This document shows positions 57,670 through 64,000 of a DNA stretch of 64,000 bases, one piece after another; position 1 is the first letter of the stretch, and the number at the start of each line of letters is the position of its first letter. The position numbers and the translations under genes are program-made. This DNA is from DAOQVR01 sp035341665 (lineage in GTDB: Bacteria; Chloroflexota; Anaerolineae; JAAYZQ01), in assembly GCA_035341665.1 (NCBI GenBank), contig DAOQVR010000006.1, forward strand, positions 160,499 to 224,498, read 5' to 3'. The notes beneath the pieces are model-generated. The model did not search any database, had not been told where the DNA came from, and was given only the letters and a program-made list of their open reading frames with translations.

Positions 57670-60600
57670 TCAGCCGGGTGCGGGGAGCGGTGCTTCGGCA
57701 TGCGCACGCTGCCACTCCCGCACGACCTCACTGTTCCAGGGCACCCTTTCGAGGAACGAGCGCCGCGTTGCTTCGTCGGGTGCGTGGGCGGCCCACTCTT
57801 GCAGCTGCGTGTGTGCCCGGTCGAGGATCTCAGCGGCGCGGGGATCGCCTGCGGCAGTGAGCACACGGTAGCAAGTCAGATAGGTCCAAGAGGGTTTCTG
57901 GTCGGCCAGCAGGCGGCCGCCCCCGTCCAAATAGGCCAGGATCTCGCCCACGTGAGTGTGCGCCGCGTCAACCTGGCCCTGGGCCAACTCGGCGGCGGCC
58001 AGCCCCGCGAGTGGCTCGGCAAACTCGGCTGTGCCCGGCCGCCGCATGAGCCGAAGTGCCTCCGCATAGCAGGCGTGAGAGGAGGAAGGGTCACCCTGCC
58101 CACGGAAGAGCATGCCCAGCACCTGGTGCGCGCGGCCTTCCTCCGGCCCTTCACCGATCTTTTGGGCGAGCTTCAGGGCCCTCTGTGCATCTTCCCACGC
58201 TCCCGTAGCCTCGCCCAGGCAATGGGCCACGTCGGCTCGGCAACGGAGGCCATTCACCTCGAAAGAACGGCCTCCGGCCTGCGCGGCGATGAGCAAGGCC
58301 TCGTCATAGTAGACTCTTGCCCGGGCATAGTCACCCACGACACAGTGGTAGGAGCCCAGGTGCGCAAGCGCTTCCGTCTCGAGCTCACGGTCCCCGATCT
58401 CGCGGGCAAGGTGCAGGCTCTGCTCGAAGCCCCCGAGCGCCGCGGCGAGATCCCCGCCCTGGAGCCGGGAGGCGCTCAGGTAGCCCAGCTCCATGCACTC
58501 GGTGTACCGGGCTCCGGCCTCGCGCGCGGAGTGCAGAGCCTGCTCATAGTAGCGTTGCTGCTGCGCGGGGTCGTCGCACATGCGGCCCAGGTCCCCCTGC
58601 ACCTGCGCTTCCAGCCAGGAAAGGGCGAGAGCCTGTGCCATGCTCAGCGCCTCCTCGTAGTGCGCCCGGGCGGCGGGTACGTCTCCCTGCTGGAGGAGAG
58701 CATATCCCCAGTACATGTGGCCCAGTGCCTCGATCTCGGCCAGCCGGGCCGCCTGGCCCAGTTGCACGGTGGCCTGGGCGGCGTCGATGGCTGCCGGGTA
58801 ATCGGCGATCCGGCAAGCATATCGCGCTCTTCGCCATCTCGCCTCGGCCCGCTGTTCCATACCCAACCCCTCGGCCACGGACTCCAGCTCGGCTACATCG
58901 CGCCCTTGGGCATCACGCCGGCCGACAAGGTCGTGAATACTCTCCAGGCCCAGCAGCAACCGGTACCGCGCGGCGGCCTCGTCGCCGGGCGTGAGCTCCA
59001 GAGCCCGGCTCAGGTACCGCGCCGCCTCCTCGTATGCAGACTGCTTTGCAGCCCGCCGGGCAGCCATCGCGGTGTACTTCCGCTCTCGCTGCGGATCACC
59101 GGCGAATTGGTGGGCCAACTGCACCGCGGCCTCCTCCAGTCGCCCTTCGTAGAGCTGTTCCAGGGCCTCGCCCACCCGGCGGTGCAGCAGGCGCCGCTCC
59201 GAATCTCCCAGCCCCTGGTATAGGTGCTGCTGGAACAGAAAGTGGGAGAAGCGATAGCGCGACAGGCTGCGTCCGTCCAGGCGCAGCTCACCCTGCTCCC
59301 GCAGCAGCCGGTGCCGGGCCGCCAACTGCTCGCGGAGGAGGCGGAGCGTGTGGAGCTCGTCCAACCCCAGCACCAGCGCCACAGCCTGTGCGGTGAACTC
59401 TTCCCCCTCCACGCTGGCCACGGCCAGCACCTGGCGTAGCTCCTCCGGGAGCCGGGCGATGCGCTCGGCGATGGCCGCCTGCGCCCGCACCGGCAGGGCG
59501 TCCCAATCCAGCCCCGCCCCTTGAATCCACCGCCCCGCATCGTCCTGCACGAGGTTGCCGCGCTGCTGCATGGCGCGCAGCAGCTCGATGGTGAACAGCG
59601 GGTGGCCCCGCGTCCGCCCAAAGAGTGCCCCCCGGAATGGCTCGCCCAGTGTGTTGGGCTCGCTGTCCAGGAAGCGATCCACAAAGAGGCGGCCCTCCGC
59701 CTCGTCGGTTGCGGCCAAGTCAAGCCATGCCTCGCCAAAGCGGGCGCGGTACTCGGCCAGCACCGGTTCAAGGGGGTGGCGCTCGCCATCCCGGCCCAGC
59801 GCCAGCTCATGGGGCCGGTAGGCTCCGGCCAGCAAGATGCGGCCGCGCTCGATGCGACGCCCCAGGTGGAAAAGCAGGCCGATCGAGGCCTGGTCGGCCC
59901 ACTGCAGGTCGTCCAGGACGAGCAGCAGCGGGCGCTGGGCCGACAAGTGCATCAGGAGGTTGGCATATTGCTCGAAGAGGTGGCTCTGCTCCAGCCCGCC
60001 CGGCGGGTTGGTGCGCGGATCGGCCAGCCGTTCCAGTGGGGGCAGCCAGGCGGCCCCGGTCGGCGCGGCGGCCCGCGCCCGTGCCAGCAGCTCCCGGCCG
60101 GGCAGCAAGGTGCCGACCAGCCCCGAGCCCCGTTGGGAAATAACGGGCGCCACTCCTGGCAGGGCATCCCACATTCGTCGTGCCTGGTGCGCGGTCAGAG
60201 TTCCGGCGGCCCAGGGAGCCTCGACATCCCCGGTGAGCATGGCCAGGATGCCACGGAAGGGCAGGTAGGGGTCGCCCACGCCGGAGTAGGCGTTGCAGGT
60301 GCCCATCGCCAGCAACAGCTCGGGGTGGGCGTCGAGGGCGCGCCGGGCAAACTCGTGCAGCAGGACCGTCTTGCCCCGCCCCGGTCCGCCGACGACGAAG
60401 GCGGCCTGCCCATGCCCATCCAGGGCGGCAGCGAGAAGGGACTCGAGCCAACGCAGCTCTGTGTCGCGGGCGACAAAGACCGGCCGGGCGACGGTGGGCA
60501 CAACCTGGTCGCCAAGAAAGCCGGGCAGCGGCGCAGGCGGCACGTCGAGTCCGGGCGGCTCGGCCGGCGGCTTCCCGTCGCGAATCTGCTCGTAGAGACT

Positions 60601-61326
60601 GACGGTGTCGCGGCCGGGCTCGACCGCGAGCTCCGCGCCAAGCAGGCGGCGGCAGGTTTCGTACTGGGCCAGGGCTGCACTGCGCTGCCCGCCGGCCGCC
60701 AACAGCAGCATCAACTGCCGGTGCGCCTCCTCGCGCCACGGTTCCAGGGCAAGCAGGCGTGTGGTATAGTCGATAGCGGCTGCGCGGCCCGGCTGCCCCC
60801 GCTGGGCGTGGTGGGCTGCCAGCGAGTGCAGAGCCTGCACGGCCAGCTCGTGCAGCCTCGCTCGTTGCGCCAGAGCCCACTCCTCGAAGGCTGGCGCGTG
60901 GTGGACGTAGAACCCCTCCAGGAAATCGCCCCGGTACAGCGCCACAGCCTCCTCTAGGCCCTTGATGCCGGATCCGGCCTGCATGTCGTGGACATGGGCG
61001 CCGGCCACGCGCGCCTCGAAAGCCCTGACGTCGAGTTGAAAAGGGAGATCGACATTGAACGCAACGTCCTCGCGGGTGATGCTGACGTGGGGGCCGACCA
61101 ACTGGCGCAGGTTGGTGAGAGCTTGGCGCAGGCCATTCAGGGCGCTGGCGTCGGGCAGCTCTCCCCACAGCAGGCCGGCCAAGGCCGGGCGCAGGTGGGG
61201 CCGGCCGGTGACGGCCAGGTAACAGAGCAGTGCCTGGGCCTTGTTGGAGATAAAGCCCGTCACCAGGCTCCCGGAGCGGTGGATCTCCAGGTTGCCCAAC
61301 AGCCTCAACTGCAGCTCTTCGGACAT
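57670..61326 (-). CDS. BTAD-type regulator with AAA ATPase and TPR domains
   Basis: 1218 residues. Residues 1-95 are an OmpR-like winged helix (LQLRLLGNLEIHRSGSLVTG); 95-245 a bacterial transcriptional activator domain (helical, SLYEQI at its end); about 275-560 an AAA_16/STAND-like ATPase with Walker A VVGGPGRGKTVLLHEF and Walker B LLLVLDDLQWAD; about 700-1190 TPR repeats (ALEQLYEGRLEEAAVQLAHQ and many DYARARVYYDEAL-like units). Such proteins switch on target genes on ligand or partner binding. The only gene in its own transcript is the solute-binding lipoprotein, an apparent sensor-regulator pair. Promoter at 61416-61444. Confidence 0.92.
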   Translation of the reverse strand: MSEELQLRLLGNLEIHRSGSLVTGFISNKAQALLCYLAVTGRPHLRPALAGLLWGELPDASALNGLRQALTNLRQLVGPHVSITREDVAFNVDLPFQLDVRAFEARVAGAHVHDMQAGSGIKGLEEAVALYRGDFLEGFYVHHAPAFEEWALAQRARLHELAVQALHSLAAHHAQRGQPGRAAAIDYTTRLLALEPWREEAHRQLMLLLAAGGQRSAALAQYETCRRLLGAELAVEPGRDTVSLYEQIRDGKPPAEPPGLDVPPAPLPGFLGDQVVPTVARPVFVARDTELRWLESLLAAALDGHGQAAFVVGGPGRGKTVLLHEFARRALDAHPELLLAMGTCNAYSGVGDPYLPFRGILAMLTGDVEAPWAAGTLTAHQARRMWDALPGVAPVISQRGSGLVGTLLPGRELLARARAAAPTGAAWLPPLERLADPRTNPPGGLEQSHLFEQYANLLMHLSAQRPLLLVLDDLQWADQASIGLLFHLGRRIERGRILLAGAYRPHELALGRDGERHPLEPVLAEYRARFGEAWLDLAATDEAEGRLFVDRFLDSEPNTLGEPFRGALFGRTRGHPLFTIELLRAMQQRGNLVQDDAGRWIQGAGLDWDALPVRAQAAIAERIARLPEELRQVLAVASVEGEEFTAQAVALVLGLDELHTLRLLREQLAARHRLLREQGELRLDGRSLSRYRFSHFLFQQHLYQGLGDSERRLLHRRVGEALEQLYEGRLEEAAVQLAHQFAGDPQRERKYTAMAARRAAKQSAYEEAARYLSRALELTPGDEAAARYRLLLGLESIHDLVGRRDAQGRDVAELESVAEGLGMEQRAEARWRRARYACRIADYPAAIDAAQATVQLGQAARLAEIEALGHMYWGYALLQQGDVPAARAHYEEALSMAQALALSWLEAQVQGDLGRMCDDPAQQQRYYEQALHSAREAGARYTECMELGYLSASRLQGGDLAAALGGFEQSLHLAREIGDRELETEALAHLGSYHCVVGDYARARVYYDEALLIAAQAGGRSFEVNGLRCRADVAHCLGEATGAWEDAQRALKLAQKIGEGPEEGRAHQVLGMLFRGQGDPSSSHACYAEALRLMRRPGTAEFAEPLAGLAAAELAQGQVDAAHTHVGEILAYLDGGGRLLADQKPSWTYLTCYRVLTAAGDPRAAEILDRAHTQLQEWAAHAPDEATRRSFLERVPWNSEVVREWQRAHAEAPLPAPG

Positions 61327-61401
61327 CGGATTTCCCCAGGGTTCCTGGTCGCACCGACGATATCTTCACGATCCCTAAATGAACGGTAAACGACGCGCTG
61401 C

Positions 61402-61407
61402 TATACT
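61402..61407 (+). promoter_or_regulatory. Extended -10 facing the small plus-strand gene
   Basis: TGC-TATACT on the plus strand, about 50 bp before the small ORF at 61462. The -35 at 17 bp is poor (ATGAAC). It lies within the 129-bp region shared with the divergent BTAD promoter. Confidence 0.4.
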
Positions 61408-61415
61408 GCCAGTAC

Positions 61416-61444
61416 ACTATAGCACGCTACGCAACTCGCGTCAA
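61416..61444 (-). promoter_or_regulatory. Promoter of the BTAD regulator and solute-binding lipoprotein
   Basis: TTGACG (61444-61439), 17 bp, TATAGT (61421-61416) on the minus strand with a TGC extended -10. Leader about 85 nt. Confidence 0.75.
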
Positions 61445-61461
61445 GGCCAGGACAAGTGGCA

Positions 61462-61692
61462 ATGCTTGACAGACCGTCGACCTACCGGTCCTACATTCTG
61501 ACTCTGTGGCAGGAGCACAGCAGGGGTTCGAGGGAGCCCGCCGTGTGGCGTTTCCGCCTGGAAGACCCCCGCACCGGCCGTCGGAGCGGCTTTGCGGACC
61601 TGGCGGCGCTGGTGGCGGCTCTGGAGGAAGTGATGGGGCACGATCGCACGCTGGGAGAGGATGCGGCAGATCAGTCGGCGGCAGGTCCATAG
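61462..61692 (+). CDS. Small hypothetical protein
   Basis: 76 residues from ATG 61462 (AGGA nine bases upstream; GTG 61456 also possible). Core LWQEHSRGSREPAVWRFRLE followed by DPRTGRRSGFADLAALVAAL. Short proteins of this W-x-F-x-LED-TG-x-x-x-F-x-DL-ALxAFL style recur beside BTAD/AAA/TPR regulators in Chloroflexota as I recall them. No function known. Divergent from the BTAD regulator. Confidence 0.6.
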   Translation: MLDRPSTYRSYILTLWQEHSRGSREPAVWRFRLEDPRTGRRSGFADLAALVAALEEVMGHDRTLGEDAADQSAAGP

Positions 61693-61773
61693 CCGTGTCG
61701 TGAAGTACGAGTTCGTGGTCATGCCCCTGCCATGAGAAGGTTTGGGGCGCCGACTGCGAGAGAAGGGGGAATC

Positions 61774-62385
61774 ATGAAAGGCCAAATGAAGACACTCTGC
61801 GTAAGCGTTACCCTGCTCACCTTACTCGTCGTTGCCTGCGGTCCGAGTGCAACCCCGGTTGCGCCAACGTCAGTGCCACCCACAGCGACCCCGGTGCCAC
61901 CCTCAGCGACCCCGGTGCCGCCCACACCCGTGCCACCCACGGCGACCCCGGTGCCGCCCACACCCCCGCCACCCACTACGACCCGGGTTGTTCCAACGGC
62001 CGGGCCACCTACGGCGACCCCCGTACGGGTATCCATTGCGGTGACTTTCGCCGGGGGCACGTGTACGATGGAAGGTCCGCAGCAGGTCCCCGTCGGTGCG
62101 GTGCTTGTCATTCAATGGACCCTCGAGGACACGAACTACACCCTTCCCGGATTGTGCATGGTAACCGTGGACCCCGGCAAGACCCTGGCCGATCTTCTAG
62201 CAGCGCCGGGCTATCCTCAGCCGTCCTGGGTTCACCCTACCTATGGCGACTGCTGGCCCATGGACTACGCCGCCACGTCAACCGTTGTGCAGGTGGTGAT
62301 GAAGACAGGCCCCGCCTATATCGGATGCTTCAGCTCCCAAACGAAGAAGATCGGGGTGCTGGGTCCGATCGAGGTTGTCCAATAG
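61774..62385 (+). CDS. Lipoprotein with TP-rich linker and cysteine-containing beta domain
   Basis: 203 residues from ATG 61774 (GAGAAGGGGG upstream). Lipoprotein signal with LLVVACGPS, Cys at about 21; residues 25-85 are a Thr/Pro/Val linker from tandem CCACC-rich repeats; residues 90-203 form a compact beta-rich domain with four or five cysteines (GGTCTMEG, YGDCWPMD, YIGCFSS). Function unknown; surface exposed. First of three consecutive plus-strand exported proteins. Confidence 0.75.
   Translation: MKGQMKTLCVSVTLLTLLVVACGPSATPVAPTSVPPTATPVPPSATPVPPTPVPPTATPVPPTPPPPTTTRVVPTAGPPTATPVRVSIAVTFAGGTCTMEGPQQVPVGAVLVIQWTLEDTNYTLPGLCMVTVDPGKTLADLLAAPGYPQPSWVHPTYGDCWPMDYAATSTVVQVVMKTGPAYIGCFSSQTKKIGVLGPIEVVQ
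61840..62030 (+). repeat. Tandem Thr/Pro/Val-coding repeat
   Basis: Repeats of about 24 bases of the form CCACCCACGGCGACCCCGGTG encode the TPVPPTA linker of the lipoprotein at 61774-62385. Slippage-prone. Confidence 0.8.
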
Positions 62386-62470
62386 AAGGAGGTGACACCC
62401 CACAACTGGGTCCTGGGCAGACCACCGTCAGTCAGCACTTGGCAACAGAATGATCAAGAGGAGGGCACAG

Positions 62471-62935
62471 ATGAAAAAGAGGACCTTGCTTCTCGCTGTT
62501 GTGGTGATGCTGCTGCTTGCCGCGCCGGCCTTGGCCAGGGAGCACGAGCCGACGGGCGACCGGCTCAACATTCACTGTGGGTACGAGCCAGCCGATTGCT
62601 CGGGAACGCTGACCTATGCTGCCACCACGGCCTTCTACGTCAGCCATGGCTGGTCGTATTGGCCCCCGAGGTGGGTCCCTGGCCAGGCGAGATTCGAGCT
62701 AGAGGTAGATGGGGTGTTCATACCGCCGACGTATGTGGAATTCACCAGGATACCTGGAGAGCCGGAGTACTTTCTCGACAGGATCTACTTCTTCAACTTC
62801 CCTGAGGGTATGACAGGAACCCATACCTTCGAAGGCCACTGGATCATCCCGTGTGTGTTCGTGGATCCTGAGTGCAAACCTCCCATGACCGACTTTGACT
62901 GGGTTCACAGCACGTTCGAGATCACCTTCTACTAG
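62471..62935 (+). CDS. Exported protein of unknown function
   Basis: 154 residues from ATG 62471 (GAGGAGGGCACAG upstream). Residues 1-22 are a cleavable signal peptide (LLLAAPALA at its end). The mature part is beta-rich with four cysteines in two pairs (HCGYEPADC, IPCVFVDPEC), which could form disulfides. No relatives recognised. Gap of 85 bp after the lipoprotein gene. Confidence 0.7.
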   Translation: MKKRTLLLAVVVMLLLAAPALAREHEPTGDRLNIHCGYEPADCSGTLTYAATTAFYVSHGWSYWPPRWVPGQARFELEVDGVFIPPTYVEFTRIPGEPEYFLDRIYFFNFPEGMTGTHTFEGHWIIPCVFVDPECKPPMTDFDWVHSTFEITFY

Positions 62936-62984
62936 GACTCTATCCCAGTGCGACCGATCTTCCATTCTGGAGAGGAGATAGGAA

Positions 62985-63482
62985 ATGAGAGGGAAAACAA
63001 GACTGTTGGTGATTCTGGTCCTGGCCGTTGCGCTGCTGACGGCCTTCGTCCCAGTAGCCGGCCTCGCCGAAGGGAACAAGACCTATTTCACCGGGGAGGA
63101 GTGCTGGGTCGCGGACCTGGCTCCGGGGCTCTGGGAGCCGCTCGGCAACGGCAAGTTCCGGGTCACCGGCATGGAGCAGCAGTTCACAGACGACACGGAC
63201 GACCCGCGCACCACCGGGGACACGTACATCGTGGTGAACGCCGTCCTGGATCCGAACACATTCTCGGGGCCAATGCACGGCACCTTCGAGATCGTGAATG
63301 ATCAAGGCAGTTGGTCTGGGCACTGGGTCGGGCAGCTTGACTATGGGGCGAGCTCGATCCATGCCGTCGGGCACGGCAGCGGTGCCTATGAGGGGCTGGT
63401 CGGCTACTGGACCTACAACCGGCCGGGACCGTGGGCTTGCTTCACGATCGACGGCTACATTGTGGAGACGGGCGGCGAGTGA
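62985..63482 (+). CDS. Exported protein of unknown function
   Basis: 165 residues; signal peptide with cleavage after about residue 28 (VPVAGLA). The mature domain is acidic and beta-rich (CWVADLAPGLWEPLGNGKFR, GTFEIVNDQGSWSGHWVGQL). Similar to allene-oxide-cyclase-like or dirigent-like barrels in style, but this is a weak impression. Gap 49 bp after the previous gene; GGAGAGGAGATAGGAA precedes the ATG. Confidence 0.7.
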   Translation: MRGKTRLLVILVLAVALLTAFVPVAGLAEGNKTYFTGEECWVADLAPGLWEPLGNGKFRVTGMEQQFTDDTDDPRTTGDTYIVVNAVLDPNTFSGPMHGTFEIVNDQGSWSGHWVGQLDYGASSIHAVGHGSGAYEGLVGYWTYNRPGPWACFTIDGYIVETGGE

Positions 63483-63614
63483 CCCTGAGGATTCGCACCC
63501 TGGTCAGACCTTCAGCACCCTGGGTGCGTATCCACCGCATCAGATCCTGGGAGATTCGGGGCCGTTGCCAGCAGGAGCAGCGGGACGTTATCGCGGACCG
63601 GCGCGCCGGACGCG

Positions 63615-64000
63615 CTAATCCACATCCCGTATGCCACCAGCTGGACGACCGGGGGCTTGCCCCCACAGGCTCCCGGTCGTCCAGCCGATCTCTCTCCACA
63701 CCCTCAGCACCTCCGCCACGCTCCACGCCTGGGCGATGCACCCACGCGGGGCGTTCGGCAGCGACACGGCAAAGAGCTGGTTGCGACGTAGTGCCGGGTC
63801 ATTGCCGCCGGGACCGTCCAACACGTCGCAACAATAGCCGGTCTTTTCGTTCCAGAAGAGGGCGAAGCCCGCCCGCGCCTGCTCCGCCAGCGCCTCGTAG
63901 GTTTCTGCCGCTCGCCGAAGGTCTCCGACCGAGGCGGCATGGTCTCGGTCAGGACACGCTTTGTCAAGTCCGGCAAGCCCCGAGGAGCGCGCAGGAGCGA
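63615..64000 (-). pseudogene. Damaged glycogen-debranching enzyme, partial at window edge
   Basis: The frame is open from base 64000 to TAG at 63617-63615. It carries AAETYEALAEQARAGFALFW, NEKTGYCCDVLDGPGGNDPA, RRNQLFAVSLP and then NAPRGCIAQAWSVAEVLRVW, all GDE_C signatures. The ~100-150 residues that normally lie between LFAVSLP and PRGCIAQAWSVAE, holding GLRSL and the catalytic Glu, are missing, so the product should be inactive. The N-terminal part is beyond the window. Intergenic 63483-63614 shows nothing recognisable. Confidence 0.7.

Overview
The window looks like a chromosomal segment of a high-GC member of the Chloroflexota, most likely an Anaerolineae- or Caldilineae-type bacterium. 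The main hints are the long Thr/Pro 'TPTPT' linkers behind membrane anchors or lipoprotein Cys residues (genes at 2987-3997, 3964-5808 and 61774-62385), a giant BTAD-AAA-TPR regulator beside an oversized solute-binding lipoprotein, and a mevalonate kinase in a bacterium that also carries a penicillin-binding protein. The placement is an inference from gene style, not from a search. No rRNA, tRNA, CRISPR array, insertion sequence or phage gene was seen.

Layout. (1) 1-2.96 kb, minus strand: the translation operon infC-rpmI-rplT, followed by a SpoU/TrmH rRNA methylase and a DUF711 protein cut by the window edge. infC appears to start at an ATC codon. (2) 2.99-7.6 kb, minus: a cell-envelope operon of DedA, a TPR protein, a LysM/TolB-like protein and an M23 peptidase. 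(3) 7.8-18.2 kb: a split DUF4287/DUF5655 gene on the plus strand, then a ~10 kb minus-strand row of small enzymes and an ABC exporter (Nei-like glycosylase, Nudix, YdeI-like, flavodoxin, DUF5655, cyclase-like, hexapeptide acetyltransferase, DUF4111 nucleotidyltransferase, CMD, DUF3795, VOC, ABC, two GNATs), mostly with tiny gaps or overlaps. (4) 18.2-22.1 kb, minus: class B PBP, mevalonate kinase and a SanA/YdcF protein under one promoter. (5) 22.2-41.7 kb, minus: fourteen sugar-metabolism genes in a row (pgk, an amylase-MalQ fusion, pgm, ppk2, ldh, gap, pgi, rpiA, tal, kdgK, a LarA homologue, an SDR, uxaC, rpe). They link glycogen or maltodextrin, glycolysis, the pentose phosphate pathway, uronates and lactate. 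(6) 41.9-45 kb: a C39-like protein, OsmC and an MFS transporter. (7) 45.15-49.28 kb, plus: DUF488, DUF488, a dual-OB protein and RecQ in one compact operon, the best candidate for an undescribed DNA-handling or defence module. (8) 49.3-50.9 kb: a divergent GyrI-like/WYL regulator pair around a palindromic operator. (9) 51.1-55 kb: a propeller-hydrolase secreted protein, a two-domain GNAT and gene relics. (10) 55-61.3 kb, minus: the BTAD-AAA-TPR regulator and an 864-residue solute-binding lipoprotein. (11) 61.4-63.5 kb, plus: a small protein and three exported proteins of unknown role. (12) 63.6-64 kb: a damaged glycogen-debranching-enzyme end entering from the right.

The genes work together most clearly in regions 1, 2, 4, 5 and 7. 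Twelve sigma70-like promoters were read by eye (hexamers with 17-18 bp spacing). Many carry an extended -10 of the form TGC-TATANT. Relics of a GNAT gene, a creatininase gene and two debranching-enzyme genes lie between 44.9 and 64 kb, which suggests this side of the window has been losing and rearranging genes.
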